DNA from: an uncultured Pelagibacteraceae bacterium
GTDB lineage: Bacteria; Pseudomonadota; Alphaproteobacteria; Pelagibacterales; Pelagibacteraceae
Assembly (NCBI GenBank): GCA_902633335.1
Contig: CACPFY010000001.1
Span: forward strand, 62,001 to 126,000
Length of the DNA: 64,000 nucleotides
Reading direction: 5' to 3'
Position numbers and translations under genes: made by a program
Shown here: piece by piece, positions 22,134 to 30,710 of the stretch
How the letters are laid out: each line of letters begins with the position of its first letter
How positions within the stretch are numbered: position 1 is the stretch's first letter
The notes under the pieces: model-generated
What the model was told of the DNA's origin: nothing
The model's input: only the letters and a program-made list of their open reading frames with translations
Database searches by the model: none

Positions 22134-22940
22134 TCATCCTTTTAACATTTCAGTGGGGTCAAAATTTAGTTGAATGTTTTTCCATTTCTCGTATCCTGTT
22201 GGTGGTACTTTTAATGGTTGGCAAAGTCTTACCGCTCTTAATGCACTTTCAGCAAGTATTTTATAAAATTTTTGACCTGGCATATTCATTCTTTGATGAT
22301 CAACTATCTCAGATTTAAGTATTGTACCATCCTTTTTAAGTTCTAATTTTAATCTTACTAACAAATCTTTATCATATGGTAATCCAAGAGGAACACTCCA
22401 GCAACCGAATATTTGTGCTCTAAGCGCATCTTCTTCGGAAAGAGATAGTCCTGTAGCAAAATTATTTTTAACATTACTTTGTGTTAACTTTTTGTTTTCT
22501 AATTCTTTTAATGCTCTCTCTTCCTTTGCTTTATCTATCAAGGCAGCAATTTCATTTGTGTTTATTAATTCCTCTTTTTCAAACTCAGACGATTGTCTTA
22601 TTTGAGGTTTAATCTCTTCTGGGTTTTGTTTTTTTTTAATAATTTCCTTTTTTTCTTTTTTGTCGTTTGGAAGAGGTATTCTGTCAGGTTTCTCTTTTGC
22701 TTTAGCGGATGGAGGGGCCTGCTCGGAAACTACTCTTTTTTCCTCCTCTTTAACCTTGTCAATAATCTTTCTGGCTTTAGGAGCAAAAGGTATATTTGTT
22801 TTATCTGTTATTTGTATTAATTCTACCGAAACTATTGGTGGTAAAGATATTGGTTCTCTAGTCATAAAAGGTAATGATAAAGCCGTCAGAAAAATCATCA
22901 TCGTATGAAATATTATTGAATAAAATAAGCTTTTTGTCAT
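22134..22940 (-). CDS. tolA: TolA-like energy-transducing protein
   Basis: Links the TolQR proton channel to TolB/Pal. 268 residues: one N-terminal membrane helix (about residues 5-22), a charged Lys/Glu/Pro stretch (55-160, including [19 protein letters not shown]), and a C-terminal domain with [22 protein letters not shown] and [11 protein letters not shown], typical of alphaproteobacterial TolA/TonB C-termini. The central helical domain is much shorter than in enterobacterial TolA. Identity rests on topology and position between tolR and tolB. Confidence 0.88.
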   Translation of the reverse strand: MTKSLFYSIIFHTMMIFLTALSLPFMTREPISLPPIVSVELIQITDKTNIPFAPKARKIIDKVKEEEKRVVSEQAPPSAKAKEKPDRIPLPNDKKEKKEIIKKKQNPEEIKPQIRQSSEFEKEELINTNEIAALIDKAKEERALKELENKKLTQSNVKNNFATGLSLSEEDALRAQIFGCWSVPLGLPYDKDLLVRLKLELKKDGTILKSEIVDHQRMNMPGQKFYKILAESALRAVRLCQPLKVPPTGYEKWKNIQLNFDPTEMLKG

Positions 22941-22947
22941 TTAACAT

Positions 22948-23361
22948 TTAATTTTTATAAGGCTCAGATATCAATGCAACTTTTGAAAATCCTGCGCCAG
23001 AAAGAGTTCCCATTACTTCTAGTACTCGACCGTAATTGATATTTTTATCTCCTCTCACATAAATTCTTGTATCAGTTCTGTTTTTTGCAATAGCAAGTAG
23101 TTTTGGAATAATCTTATTATAATTGACTTTGTGTTCTTGTATAAATACTTCACCTTTAGAGTTTATTGATAGTGTAAGAGGCTCCTGATCGTCAGGCAAT
23201 GAGTCCGCTGCTGACTCTGGTAAATCTACTTGCACACCAACTGTGAGCAAAGGCGCAGTAACCATAAATATTATTAGCAAAACTAACATCACGTCTACAA
23301 AAGGTGTAACGTTTATTTCACTCATCGGAGAATTTTTTGAGCGTTTAAAATTAAAAGCCAT
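22948..23361 (-). CDS. tolR: Tol-Pal system protein TolR
   Basis: ExbD/TolR family stator protein. 137 residues with the N-terminal SEINVTPFVDVMLVLLIIFMV helix; Asp23, the proton-carrying residue, is in the expected place, followed by a periplasmic domain ending with the VYVRGDKNINYGRV-like motif (IYVRGDKNINYG). Lies 5 bases after tolQ and 7 before tolA, so the three motor components are co-transcribed. Confidence 0.96.
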   Translation of the reverse strand: MAFNFKRSKNSPMSEINVTPFVDVMLVLLIIFMVTAPLLTVGVQVDLPESAADSLPDDQEPLTLSINSKGEVFIQEHKVNYNKIIPKLLAIAKNRTDTRIYVRGDKNINYGRVLEVMGTLSGAGFSKVALISEPYKN

Positions 23362-23366
23362 AATGA

Positions 23367-24047
23367 TTAAATTATAGATAAAAATCTTTTTGAAAAATTA
23401 TCTAATCGTGCAACATAGTTTTTTGTATCACTATTAAATTTATTGTACGCTATTACTGCAGGTATAGCAGCCAAAAGGCCAAGTGCGGTTGCAAACAAAG
23501 CCTCGGCAATACCAGGAGCGACAATAGCTAGACTAGTATTTCTTGATATTGCAATTGATTGAAAAGAATTCATTATTCCCCAAACTGTACCAAACAAACC
23601 AATGAACGGAGCTGTGGCACCTACGGTTGCTAAAAAAGTAAAGTTTTTTTCAATAATTTTAATTTGATTATCTGTATTAATTTCAAGTACCCGCTCAACT
23701 CTTGCAAGCTGAACAGCTGATGATTTAGAACGTGTTTTTCTTAATTCACTCATAGCCGATCTAAAGATTAGAACTGCTGGATCATTAGATTTTACTGGTA
23801 AGTTATTGTCAAAACTTTCAGCAGATTTTGCTTTCCAAAATTTATTTTCGAAATCTAATATTGAAACATTAATTTTTTTAAACAACCTATATTTGTCGAA
23901 AATTAATGCCCAAGAATAAATTGATGCTGCGATGAGAATTATAATAACTGATTTTACAACAAAATCGGCCCTTAGGAATAAACTTAAAAGAGAAAAATCT
24001 GTACTCCCACCTAAGCCAACAACTTGAGAAGCAATATCTTGTTCCAT
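23367..24047 (-). CDS. tolQ: Tol-Pal system protein TolQ
   Basis: Inner-membrane proton-channel protein of the Tol motor (MotA/TolQ/ExbB family). 226 residues, three membrane helices: about 30-52 (VVKSVIIILIAASIYSWAL), and a pair in the second half (FLATVGATAPFIGLFGTVWGIM and APGIAEALFATALGLLAAIPAV). The family motif GATAPFIGLFGTVWGIM is intact. The usual upstream ybgC is absent; instead a RuvC-like gene lies 58 bases away. Confidence 0.97.
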   Translation of the reverse strand: MEQDIASQVVGLGGSTDFSLLSLFLRADFVVKSVIIILIAASIYSWALIFDKYRLFKKINVSILDFENKFWKAKSAESFDNNLPVKSNDPAVLIFRSAMSELRKTRSKSSAVQLARVERVLEINTDNQIKIIEKNFTFLATVGATAPFIGLFGTVWGIMNSFQSIAISRNTSLAIVAPGIAEALFATALGLLAAIPAVIAYNKFNSDTKNYVARLDNFSKRFLSII

Positions 24048-24105
24048 TGTATTTCAATACTTTTAGATTGTGTCATGAATTTGTCTTATAAAATTAAACT
24101 TAGCC

Positions 24106-24600
24106 TCATTTTAACTCATCTTTAAAGCCAGTTTCGCTAAAAAATCTAGCAATTAAAATGGCATCTGACTTATTTACATCCTTTTTTTTTGATAATTTTT
24201 CAGCAAATGAGGGATACATTTCTATTACTTTAGTACGGCTAGCATCTTTAGAAGAGTTTATTAATTCAAAATGCTTTTTCCATTTTGAGGGCCTTACAAA
24301 AAAGATTGGTAATTTAAGAGTTGCACTTATTCCTTTAATTGCCCCAAATGTTTGACCAAAATTGAACATACTAGTGACCCCTTGGCCTGGCATTGCGTTA
24401 ACTTGCTCTACAACAACTACAGATTTATTAATATCTTTTACATTGCTTGAAATATATTGAGATAAATGAGCGCTATTTAGTTGTTTTTTATTCTTTTTCC
24501 CTTCGGACATAGTAGGAAGATCTATTACATCAATAATTTCATTTCTATCTAATATAGCTATGGCTCCTGCTATCCCTGGGTCAATTCCAAATATTCTCAT
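24106..24600 (-). CDS. ruvC: RuvC-like Holliday junction resolvase, phage-type
   Basis: RNase H-fold nuclease expected to cut four-way DNA junctions. 164 residues: Asp7 in GIDPG, Glu65 in VVVVEQ and Asp146 in KSDAILIAR supply three acidic residues; the fourth position of canonical RuvC (three before the last Asp) is Asn143. The segments AMPGQGVTSMFNFGQ and KDASRTKVIEMYP match RuvC-like proteins common in phages and mobile elements rather than cellular RuvC. It nonetheless sits where ruvC belongs, between yebC and tolQ, with no ruvA or ruvB alongside. Calling it the functional RuvC is inference from position. Confidence 0.78.
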   Translation of the reverse strand: MRIFGIDPGIAGAIAILDRNEIIDVIDLPTMSEGKKNKKQLNSAHLSQYISSNVKDINKSVVVVEQVNAMPGQGVTSMFNFGQTFGAIKGISATLKLPIFFVRPSKWKKHFELINSSKDASRTKVIEMYPSFAEKLSKKKDVNKSDAILIARFFSETGFKDELK

Positions 24601-24615
24601 TTGCAGTTTGTTTTT

Positions 24616-25332
24616 TTAAAATTCACAATTTGTAAATATATTTTGAATATCATCAATTTCATCTAATACCTCTAACATATTTATAACTTTTTCCTTTTGC
24701 TCCTTTGATAATTTTAAAGAATTATAGGCTCTCCACTCTATACCAGAGTAAATTAAATTACTTATTTTTTTTTCTATACTACTTTTTACTTTATAAAAAT
24801 CTTTCATTTGACACGTAATTTCATGATAATCTTTCATACTGTTACATTCATTTGCTCCACTATTTATAGCTAATTCTAAAGCTTCATCATTATTCAGAAT
24901 TTTGTTATCAATTTTTATTACACCGCAATTGTAGAATAGATGAGATGTAGATCCATTTTCACCCAGTCTGCCTCCATTTTTTTGTAAAATTGTTCTAATA
25001 GTTGAGGCTGTTCTATTCTTATTATCTGAAAGAGTTTCAATTATTAAAGCTGTATTAAAAGCTCCATATCCTTCGTATCTTAAAAATTCATAATTTTCAC
25101 CTGTGTTTAATTCTGATTTGCTAATAGCTCTATTAATATTTTCTTTTGGCATATTAGATTGTTTTGCAGCTTGAATTGCAGATCTCAGCCTTGGATTCAT
25201 ATCGGGATCTTTATCTCCAAGTTTAGCAGCAACTGTAATTTCTCTTGATAATTTTGAAAATAGTTTTGATCTTACTTTGTCTTGTCTGCCTTTTTTATGC
25301 TTGATACCTGCCCAATGAGAATGTCCAGCCAT
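24616..25332 (-). CDS. yebC: YebC/PmpR family protein (transcription/translation regulator)
   Basis: 238 residues beginning MAGHSHWAGIKHKKGRQD, the family signature (normally AGHSKW.NIKHRK). The central GENGSTSHLF after GGRLG and the tail are also conserved. YebC-family proteins have been described as DNA-binding regulators and more recently as factors that relieve ribosome stalling at proline-rich sequences. The yebC-ruvC linkage seen here is widely conserved. Spacing to ruvC is 15 bases. Confidence 0.95.
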   Translation of the reverse strand: MAGHSHWAGIKHKKGRQDKVRSKLFSKLSREITVAAKLGDKDPDMNPRLRSAIQAAKQSNMPKENINRAISKSELNTGENYEFLRYEGYGAFNTALIIETLSDNKNRTASTIRTILQKNGGRLGENGSTSHLFYNCGVIKIDNKILNNDEALELAINSGANECNSMKDYHEITCQMKDFYKVKSSIEKKISNLIYSGIEWRAYNSLKLSKEQKEKVINMLEVLDEIDDIQNIFTNCEF

Positions 25333-25333
25333 T

Positions 25334-26140
25334 TTAAATTTTTTGTTTTAAATTACCGCCTAGAATAATCTGATTAATATTTTCTGCTAGTCCTGTTTGA
25401 TCGTTAGCATCAACAATCACCCCACTCATAGAGGCTTGGCCGTTTGCCGGAAAATGACTTTCAGCGGAAGAGTCTTTTTGAAATTTTTTAATTGAATTTT
25501 CTTTATTCATTCCAATTACAGAGTCATAATCACCACACATTCCTAGATCAGTCTGGTAAGCAGTTCCATTTTTTAAAATTCGAGTGTCAGAAGTTGGAAC
25601 ATGAGTATGCGTACCAACTACCGATGTGACTTTACCATCTAAAAAATGTCCTAAGGCCATTTTTTCACTAGTGGTTTCTCCGTGTATATCTATTACTATA
25701 AAATCTGCATCCTTTTTTAATTTAATTTTTTTTATTATTTTTTCAGCAAAAGAAAATAAATCTTGGCTTTTTTTCATAAATACATTGCCAATTAAATTTA
25801 TAACTGCTATTTTTTTATTTTTAACTTCATATATGCCATAACCTCTACCTGGTTGACCCTCTAGCAAATTTGCTGGTCTTATTAATTTTTTTTCTTCATC
25901 TATTATTTCTAATATTTCCTTTTGGTCCCATATGTGATTTCCAGAAGTAATTACGTCAACTCCTGCATTTATTAATTCTTTAAAATCATTTTTTGTAATA
26001 CCTTTACCATTTTCAGCAGAGTTTTCTCCATTAACAATTGTAAAATCAATTTTTTTTTCCTTGATTACATTTTTTAATTTTTGTTTAACTATTTTCATTC
26101 CTGTGGGGCCGCACACATCACCTAATAAAAGTATTCTCAT
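25334..26140 (-). CDS. YmdB-family metallophosphoesterase
   Basis: 268 residues of the calcineurin-like phosphoesterase family typified by Bacillus YmdB, a 2',3'-cyclic-nucleotide phosphodiesterase. The metal ligands are recognisable: Asp8 in LLGDVCG, NGENSAENGKGI, SGNHIWD, DIHGETTSEK and GTHTHVPTSD. The start overlaps the 5-FCL stop by 4 bases (ATGA-type). In many alphaproteobacteria this gene lies next to the 5-FCL gene and yebC, as here. In vivo substrate in this lineage is unknown. Confidence 0.9.
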   Translation of the reverse strand: MRILLLGDVCGPTGMKIVKQKLKNVIKEKKIDFTIVNGENSAENGKGITKNDFKELINAGVDVITSGNHIWDQKEILEIIDEEKKLIRPANLLEGQPGRGYGIYEVKNKKIAVINLIGNVFMKKSQDLFSFAEKIIKKIKLKKDADFIVIDIHGETTSEKMALGHFLDGKVTSVVGTHTHVPTSDTRILKNGTAYQTDLGMCGDYDSVIGMNKENSIKKFQKDSSAESHFPANGQASMSGVIVDANDQTGLAENINQIILGGNLKQKI

Positions 26141-26697
26141 TTTAAAAAGCCTTTTTCTGTAAAAATATTTTTTAATGGAAAGTCAAGTTTAGAAATTGGT
26201 ATATTTTTATATTTTTGAAATGAAAATGCTATCCCTATAGCCTCAATTTTTTTGTTTAATCTTTTCAAATTATTCAAATATTTATCATAAAAACCTTTGC
26301 CGTAGCCAAGTCTATTTTTATTTCTATCAAAAGCTAATAAAGGCACAAGCACAATATCAGGTAAATAACTTTTTTGTTTTTTAAATGGCTCAGGAATTCC
26401 GTATTTATTTACTATTAGTAAATCTCTCTCATCCCACTCTAAAAATTTTAAAAAATTTTTTTTTTGTATTTTAGGTAAAAGAAATTTTATATTTGATTTA
26501 TTTAAATTTTTTAAAACTTTGAAAATATTAATTTCATAGTTAGACGGATAATATAAACCGATAAAAATTTTTTTTTTTACTTTGTATCTTCTTTTTATAT
26601 AATTGATGAGTTGATTAAACTTTTCACTAGGAACATCAAAATACTTTTTTTTTCTTAAAATTAAAAATTTTTTTCTTAATTGTTTTTTTGTTTTCAT
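26137..26697 (-). CDS. fau: 5-formyltetrahydrofolate cyclo-ligase
   Basis: Recycles 5-formyl-THF to 5,10-methenyl-THF. 186 residues with the conserved C-terminal block VLVPLLAFDRNKNRLGYGKG followed by FYD, and an N-terminal RKKF basic motif. SAR11 relies heavily on C1-folate metabolism, so the enzyme fits the lifestyle. It overlaps zapA by 4 bases; in many proteobacteria 6S RNA lies between these two genes, and here there is no room for it. Confidence 0.92.
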   Translation of the reverse strand: MKTKKQLRKKFLILRKKKYFDVPSEKFNQLINYIKRRYKVKKKIFIGLYYPSNYEINIFKVLKNLNKSNIKFLLPKIQKKNFLKFLEWDERDLLIVNKYGIPEPFKKQKSYLPDIVLVPLLAFDRNKNRLGYGKGFYDKYLNNLKRLNKKIEAIGIAFSFQKYKNIPISKLDFPLKNIFTEKGFLK

Positions 26698-27143
26698 TGC
26701 TGAGTGCTTGTAGATGCTTCAGCATTTTTGATAATTTTTTCAAGAGACTCGGTAGTTTTATCCAACATATTTTCGTACATGGTATTGGCCTCATCTATGT
26801 TTTTTTTAATATTGTCTATTTCTATATTTAGATTTTTTATTTCTACCTCTTTTACATCTTTATATTTAATTGCTAATGATTTAAGTTCTTTGAATTTATT
26901 TGATAAATCGTCTAACTTATTTTTTTGCTCACTTATTCTTCTTCTTAAGTCAAAATGCTCGTCAATTAGTTTAATGGAAGTGATAAGTAAAAGTTTATTT
27001 TCACCAATATTTCCTAATTTCTTTTTTAATTCGAAATATTTATTGTCTAAAAAAGAAGTTAACTTTTTTAATGACTCTTCTTGCCCGTCATCACAGGAAA
27101 GTAGATAGTCTTTTCCATTAAATTTTATATTTACATTTGCCAT
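26694..27143 (-). CDS. zapA: Cell division protein ZapA
   Basis: Small FtsZ-ring stabiliser. 149 residues: N-terminal beta segment NVNIKFNGKDYLLSCDDGQEE followed by LLITSIKLIDEHFDLRRR, the ZapA core, then a long coiled coil up to about residue 140. Slightly longer coiled coil than in E. coli ZapA. It overlaps the upstream coiled-coil gene by 13 bases and the 5-FCL gene by 4, so the group is translationally linked. Confidence 0.87.
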   Translation of the reverse strand: MANVNIKFNGKDYLLSCDDGQEESLKKLTSFLDNKYFELKKKLGNIGENKLLLITSIKLIDEHFDLRRRISEQKNKLDDLSNKFKELKSLAIKYKDVKEVEIKNLNIEIDNIKKNIDEANTMYENMLDKTTESLEKIIKNAEASTSTQQ

Positions 27144-27457
27144 TTTTCAATTTCATCAACTAAATATTGAGTTTCTTGATTTAAATCATTAATATCTTTG
27201 TTAAATTTTTTCTCAAGTTCTTTTTTTGATTTTAGTTCATGTTCAAGTTTTTTCACTCTTTCCACCAAATACTTATGTTCCCTTAAAATTTCTTGGTTTT
27301 TCTTTTTGAGTTCTTCCCTTTCGATTTTGATTGAGCTGTTCTCTCTTTCAATAAATTTGTTATCAAAGTTGTGCTGTGAATAACTTGTATTTAATTTTCC
27401 TAATTTTTCAATTAACTGATTTAAATTAGTTTCTTTTTTTTCAAAGTTTTTCATCAT
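27131..27457 (-). CDS. Small coiled-coil protein upstream of zapA (DUF4164-like)
   Basis: 108 residues, almost entirely heptad-like charged helix (for example RENSSIKIEREELKKKNQE), no membrane segment. Alphaproteobacteria often carry a short coiled-coil DUF4164 protein directly upstream of zapA; position and character match that, but similarity in such simple sequence is weak. A division-related role is inferred from the overlap with zapA. Two adjacent ATGs at 27457 and 27454 could serve as start. Confidence 0.65.
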   Translation of the reverse strand: MMKNFEKKETNLNQLIEKLGKLNTSYSQHNFDNKFIERENSSIKIEREELKKKNQEILREHKYLVERVKKLEHELKSKKELEKKFNKDINDLNQETQYLVDEIEKWQM

Positions 27458-27474
27458 GTTAATATATCATAATA

Positions 27475-27503
27475 TTGATATACTTACTCTAAGTCTATAT
27501 AGG
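27475..27503 (+). promoter_or_regulatory. Candidate promoter of tkt-pgk-fba
   Basis: TTGATA (27475-27480) and TATAGG (27498-27503) are separated by 17 bases, eleven bases before the tkt GTG at 27514. If used, transcription would begin only a few bases ahead of the start codon, giving an almost leaderless mRNA. Located in the 56-base divergent gap with the zapA-side operon. Confidence 0.35.
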
Positions 27504-27513
27504 TAAATAAATA

Positions 27514-29496
27514 GTGAAAACAAAAGTTGATCAATTAGCAAACGCAATTAGATTTTTATCTATCGATGCTGTTCAAAAAGCCAATTCGGGACATCCTGGG
27601 ATGCCTATGGGTATGGCGGATGTAGCTACAGTATTATTTAAATTCCACCTGAGGTTTAATCCAAAAAATCCGTCTTGGATAAACAGAGATAGATTTATAT
27701 TGTCCGCTGGTCACGGTTCCATGCTCCTTTATTCTTTACTCTACTTAACCGGTTACGAAAAAGTAAAATTAGAAGATATTAAAAATTTTCGACAATTAAA
27801 CTCTATTTGCGCTGGTCATCCAGAATATGTTTTTAATTCAGGTATCGAGACTACTACTGGTCCTCTAGGTCAAGGGTTAGCTAATTCTGTTGGTTTAGCT
27901 ATTGCATCTGAAATTTATAAAAAAAAATTTGGCTCAAAAATAATTAATAATAAAACTTATGTTATAGCTAGTGATGGAGATTTGATGGAAGGAATAAGCC
28001 ATGAGTCAATGAGTTTGGCAGGTCACCTTAAGTTAAAAGATTTAATAGTTTTTTTTGATAATAACAAAATTTCAATTGATGGATCGACTTCTTTAAGTGT
28101 TTCTGACAACTATAAAAAAAGGTTTCAGTCTTATGGGTGGAATTTTATAGAAATTAATGGACATAACGAAAAGCAAATTGATAATGCTATTAAGAAAGCT
28201 CATAAGTCAAAAAAACCAACCTTAATATCATGTAAAACTATAATTGGATATGGTTCACCAAACAAATCAGGAAAGTCGTCCTCTCACGGAGCGCCTTTGG
28301 GTGAAGATGAAATTAAATTAGTTAGAAAGAAATTAAAATGGCCACATCGACCATTTGAAATACCTAATGAAATTATTCAAGAATGGAGACAGATTGGAGC
28401 AAAAGGTGAAATACTTGAAAAAAAATGGTTAGATGAACTTAATAAATCCAAAAGTGAAATTAAAGAAAAATTTAATTATTTTAATAATACTCTCATTAAA
28501 GATAAATTAAATGATTTAATAAATTCAGAAAAGGAAAAATATTTTAAAGATAAACCTGAAATGGCTACTAGACAATGTTCAATGAAAGTTATTGAGGCAT
28601 TAAATAATTTAATGCCAAATTTAATTGGTGGATCTGCAGACTTAAGCGGTTCAAATAACACTAAAACCTCTAATTCAATAATTTTAAATTCTAAAAATTA
28701 CGGAGGTAATTACATACATTACGGAGTAAGGGAACACGGTATGGCAGCTGCTATGAATGGGATTGCACTTTATCATAATTTAATACCATATGGTGGTACA
28801 TTTTTAATTTTTTCTGATTATTGTAAACCCTCTATAAGGCTTTCTGCGTTAATGGGATTAAGAGTTATATATATTTTTTCCCATGACTCTATTGGATTAG
28901 GGGAGGATGGACCAACTCATCAACCTATAGAACATTTATCTAGTTTGAGAGCAATACCGAATTTAAACGTTTTTAGACCTGCGGATATTAATGAAACTTT
29001 AGAATGTTGGGAGGCTTCTTTAAATAATGACAAAGGACCTAGCGCAATTATACTTTCTAGACAAAAATTAAACTATTTGAGCAAAATTCCAGATAAAAAA
29101 AATAAATGTATGATGGGAGCTTATGAGGTAAATATTACTTCTCATGATAATAAAGTTACAATTTTAGCATCTGGTTCTGAGGTTGATTTAGCTTTATCAA
29201 CCCAAGAAGTATTAAAAGATAGTGGTATTGAATCAAAAGTTGTTTCAGTGCCATGCCATGAATTATTTGATCAGCAAAGTGAAGATTACAAAAATAAAAT
29301 TTTAGAAAAAAATAATCTACTAGTTGCTTTGGAGGCCGGCTCTATGAGCAGTTGGTTCAAATATTTGAAAAAAGATGATTTAGCGATTGGAATAGATGAG
29401 TTTGGTAAAAGTGCGCCTTACAAAGAAATTTATGAAGAAATGAATTTAACTTCCAGTAAGATAGCTTCAAAAATTCAAAATAAATTAAGAAAATAA
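27514..29496 (+). CDS. tkt: Transketolase
   Basis: TPP enzyme of the non-oxidative pentose phosphate pathway. 660 residues, full length. Motifs: NSGHPGMPMGMAD near the N-terminus, AGHGSMLLYSLLYLTGY, the TPP/Mg loop ASDGDLMEGISHE, the catalytic-Glu segment YGVREHGMAA and the phosphate-binding DGPTHQPIEHL. Starts with GTG at 27514. First gene of a carbon-metabolism run tkt-pgk-fba; no gap gene lies between tkt and pgk, where one is common in proteobacteria. Confidence 0.97.
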   Translation: MKTKVDQLANAIRFLSIDAVQKANSGHPGMPMGMADVATVLFKFHLRFNPKNPSWINRDRFILSAGHGSMLLYSLLYLTGYEKVKLEDIKNFRQLNSICAGHPEYVFNSGIETTTGPLGQGLANSVGLAIASEIYKKKFGSKIINNKTYVIASDGDLMEGISHESMSLAGHLKLKDLIVFFDNNKISIDGSTSLSVSDNYKKRFQSYGWNFIEINGHNEKQIDNAIKKAHKSKKPTLISCKTIIGYGSPNKSGKSSSHGAPLGEDEIKLVRKKLKWPHRPFEIPNEIIQEWRQIGAKGEILEKKWLDELNKSKSEIKEKFNYFNNTLIKDKLNDLINSEKEKYFKDKPEMATRQCSMKVIEALNNLMPNLIGGSADLSGSNNTKTSNSIILNSKNYGGNYIHYGVREHGMAAAMNGIALYHNLIPYGGTFLIFSDYCKPSIRLSALMGLRVIYIFSHDSIGLGEDGPTHQPIEHLSSLRAIPNLNVFRPADINETLECWEASLNNDKGPSAIILSRQKLNYLSKIPDKKNKCMMGAYEVNITSHDNKVTILASGSEVDLALSTQEVLKDSGIESKVVSVPCHELFDQQSEDYKNKILEKNNLLVALEAGSMSSWFKYLKKDDLAIGIDEFGKSAPYKEIYEEMNLTSSKIASKIQNKLRK

Positions 29497-29510
29497 TACA
29501 TTTAAAGTAT

Positions 29511-30701
29511 ATGAAAAACATAAGAAGCTTCAATGAGAACTTGGATATAGAAAATAAAAAAGTTATTGTTAGATCAGACTTTAATGTACCAATAAAAAAT
29601 AAAATAATTCAAGATAAAACTAGAATTAATTTAAGCATTCCATTTATCCAAAATTTATTAGATAGAAAAGCAAAAGTATTATTAATTTCTCATCTTGGTA
29701 GACCAAAAAATATAAAAGATACAAGTTTATCTTTAAAGCCTGTTTTTAACTATTTACAGGAAAAAATAAAAAACAAAATTCATTTTTACTCTGATAAAAT
29801 TACTCAAGAAACAAAAGAAAAAATATCCTTTTTAGGTAATAGTGAAATAATTTTTTTTGAAAATATCAGATTTAATGAGGGTGAAATTACTGATGATGAA
29901 AACTTTGCTAAAAATTTATCGTCTTTTGGAGATATTTATATTAATGATGCTTTTTCCTGTTCTCACAGAAAACAAACCTCTATTCACAAAATTACGAAAT
30001 ATATAAAAAATTCTTATGCAGGGCCACTTTTTATGAAGGAAATTCACTCGATAAGTATGGTGTTAAATAATAAAAAAAATCCAACTACATGTATAATTGG
30101 CGGATCAAAAATAACGACTAAGCTTGGTGTTATTACTTCTTTAATAAAAAAAGTTGATAACTTGATTATAGTAGGTGCTATGGCTAATAACTTTGTAAAA
30201 TTTATGGGAAATAATGTTGGAAAATCTTTAATAGAAAAAGGAACAGAAAAAGTAATTAAAGAAATTTACAATTTAGCAAAACAGAATAACTGTCAAATTA
30301 TAACTCCAATAGATCTTGCTGTCTCAGAAACATCAGATGGCAACGCAAATTATAAAGATTTAAAAAACGTTTTAGATAATGAAATGATTTTAGACATTGG
30401 TCCAAAAACCATTGAAAAAATAATTAAGATTATAGACTCTTCAAAGACTGTTTTATGGAATGGACCTGCTGGGTATTTTGAAAATCAAAACTTTTCTAGA
30501 GGGACTGTTTCAATAGCAAAAAAAATTTCTGATAACACAAACAAAGCTATTTTGGTGTCAATTGTGGGTGGAGGAGATACTATTTCTGCAATTAAAAACA
30601 ATGCTATGGACCTTAATTTTACTCACTTATCAACAGCCGGGGGCGCATTTTTAGAATATATTGAGGGAAAAAACTTGCCTGGTATAGAAGTTTTAAAATA
30701 A
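29511..30701 (+). CDS. pgk: Phosphoglycerate kinase
   Basis: Interconverts 1,3-bisphosphoglycerate and 3-phosphoglycerate with ADP/ATP. 396 residues, normal length. Substrate-binding RSDFNVPI and SHLGRP in the N-terminal domain, the hinge region around NAMADNFVKFMG-like AMANNFVKFMG, and the C-terminal nucleotide-binding GGGDTISAI are intact. Fourteen bases after tkt and nine before fba. In SAR11, lower glycolysis enzymes are generally considered to work mainly in the gluconeogenic direction. Confidence 0.97.
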   Translation: MKNIRSFNENLDIENKKVIVRSDFNVPIKNKIIQDKTRINLSIPFIQNLLDRKAKVLLISHLGRPKNIKDTSLSLKPVFNYLQEKIKNKIHFYSDKITQETKEKISFLGNSEIIFFENIRFNEGEITDDENFAKNLSSFGDIYINDAFSCSHRKQTSIHKITKYIKNSYAGPLFMKEIHSISMVLNNKKNPTTCIIGGSKITTKLGVITSLIKKVDNLIIVGAMANNFVKFMGNNVGKSLIEKGTEKVIKEIYNLAKQNNCQIITPIDLAVSETSDGNANYKDLKNVLDNEMILDIGPKTIEKIIKIIDSSKTVLWNGPAGYFENQNFSRGTVSIAKKISDNTNKAILVSIVGGGDTISAIKNNAMDLNFTHLSTAGGAFLEYIEGKNLPGIEVLK

Positions 30702-30710
30702 ATAACAATT

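Noticed and set aside
22593-22908. Plus-strand frames opposite tolA
   Set aside because: They mirror the lysine-rich TolA linker and have phenylalanine-rich, unstructured translations.
26690-26700. 6S RNA between zapA and the 5-FCL gene
   Set aside because: The two genes overlap by 4 bases, leaving no space for the RNA at its usual place.
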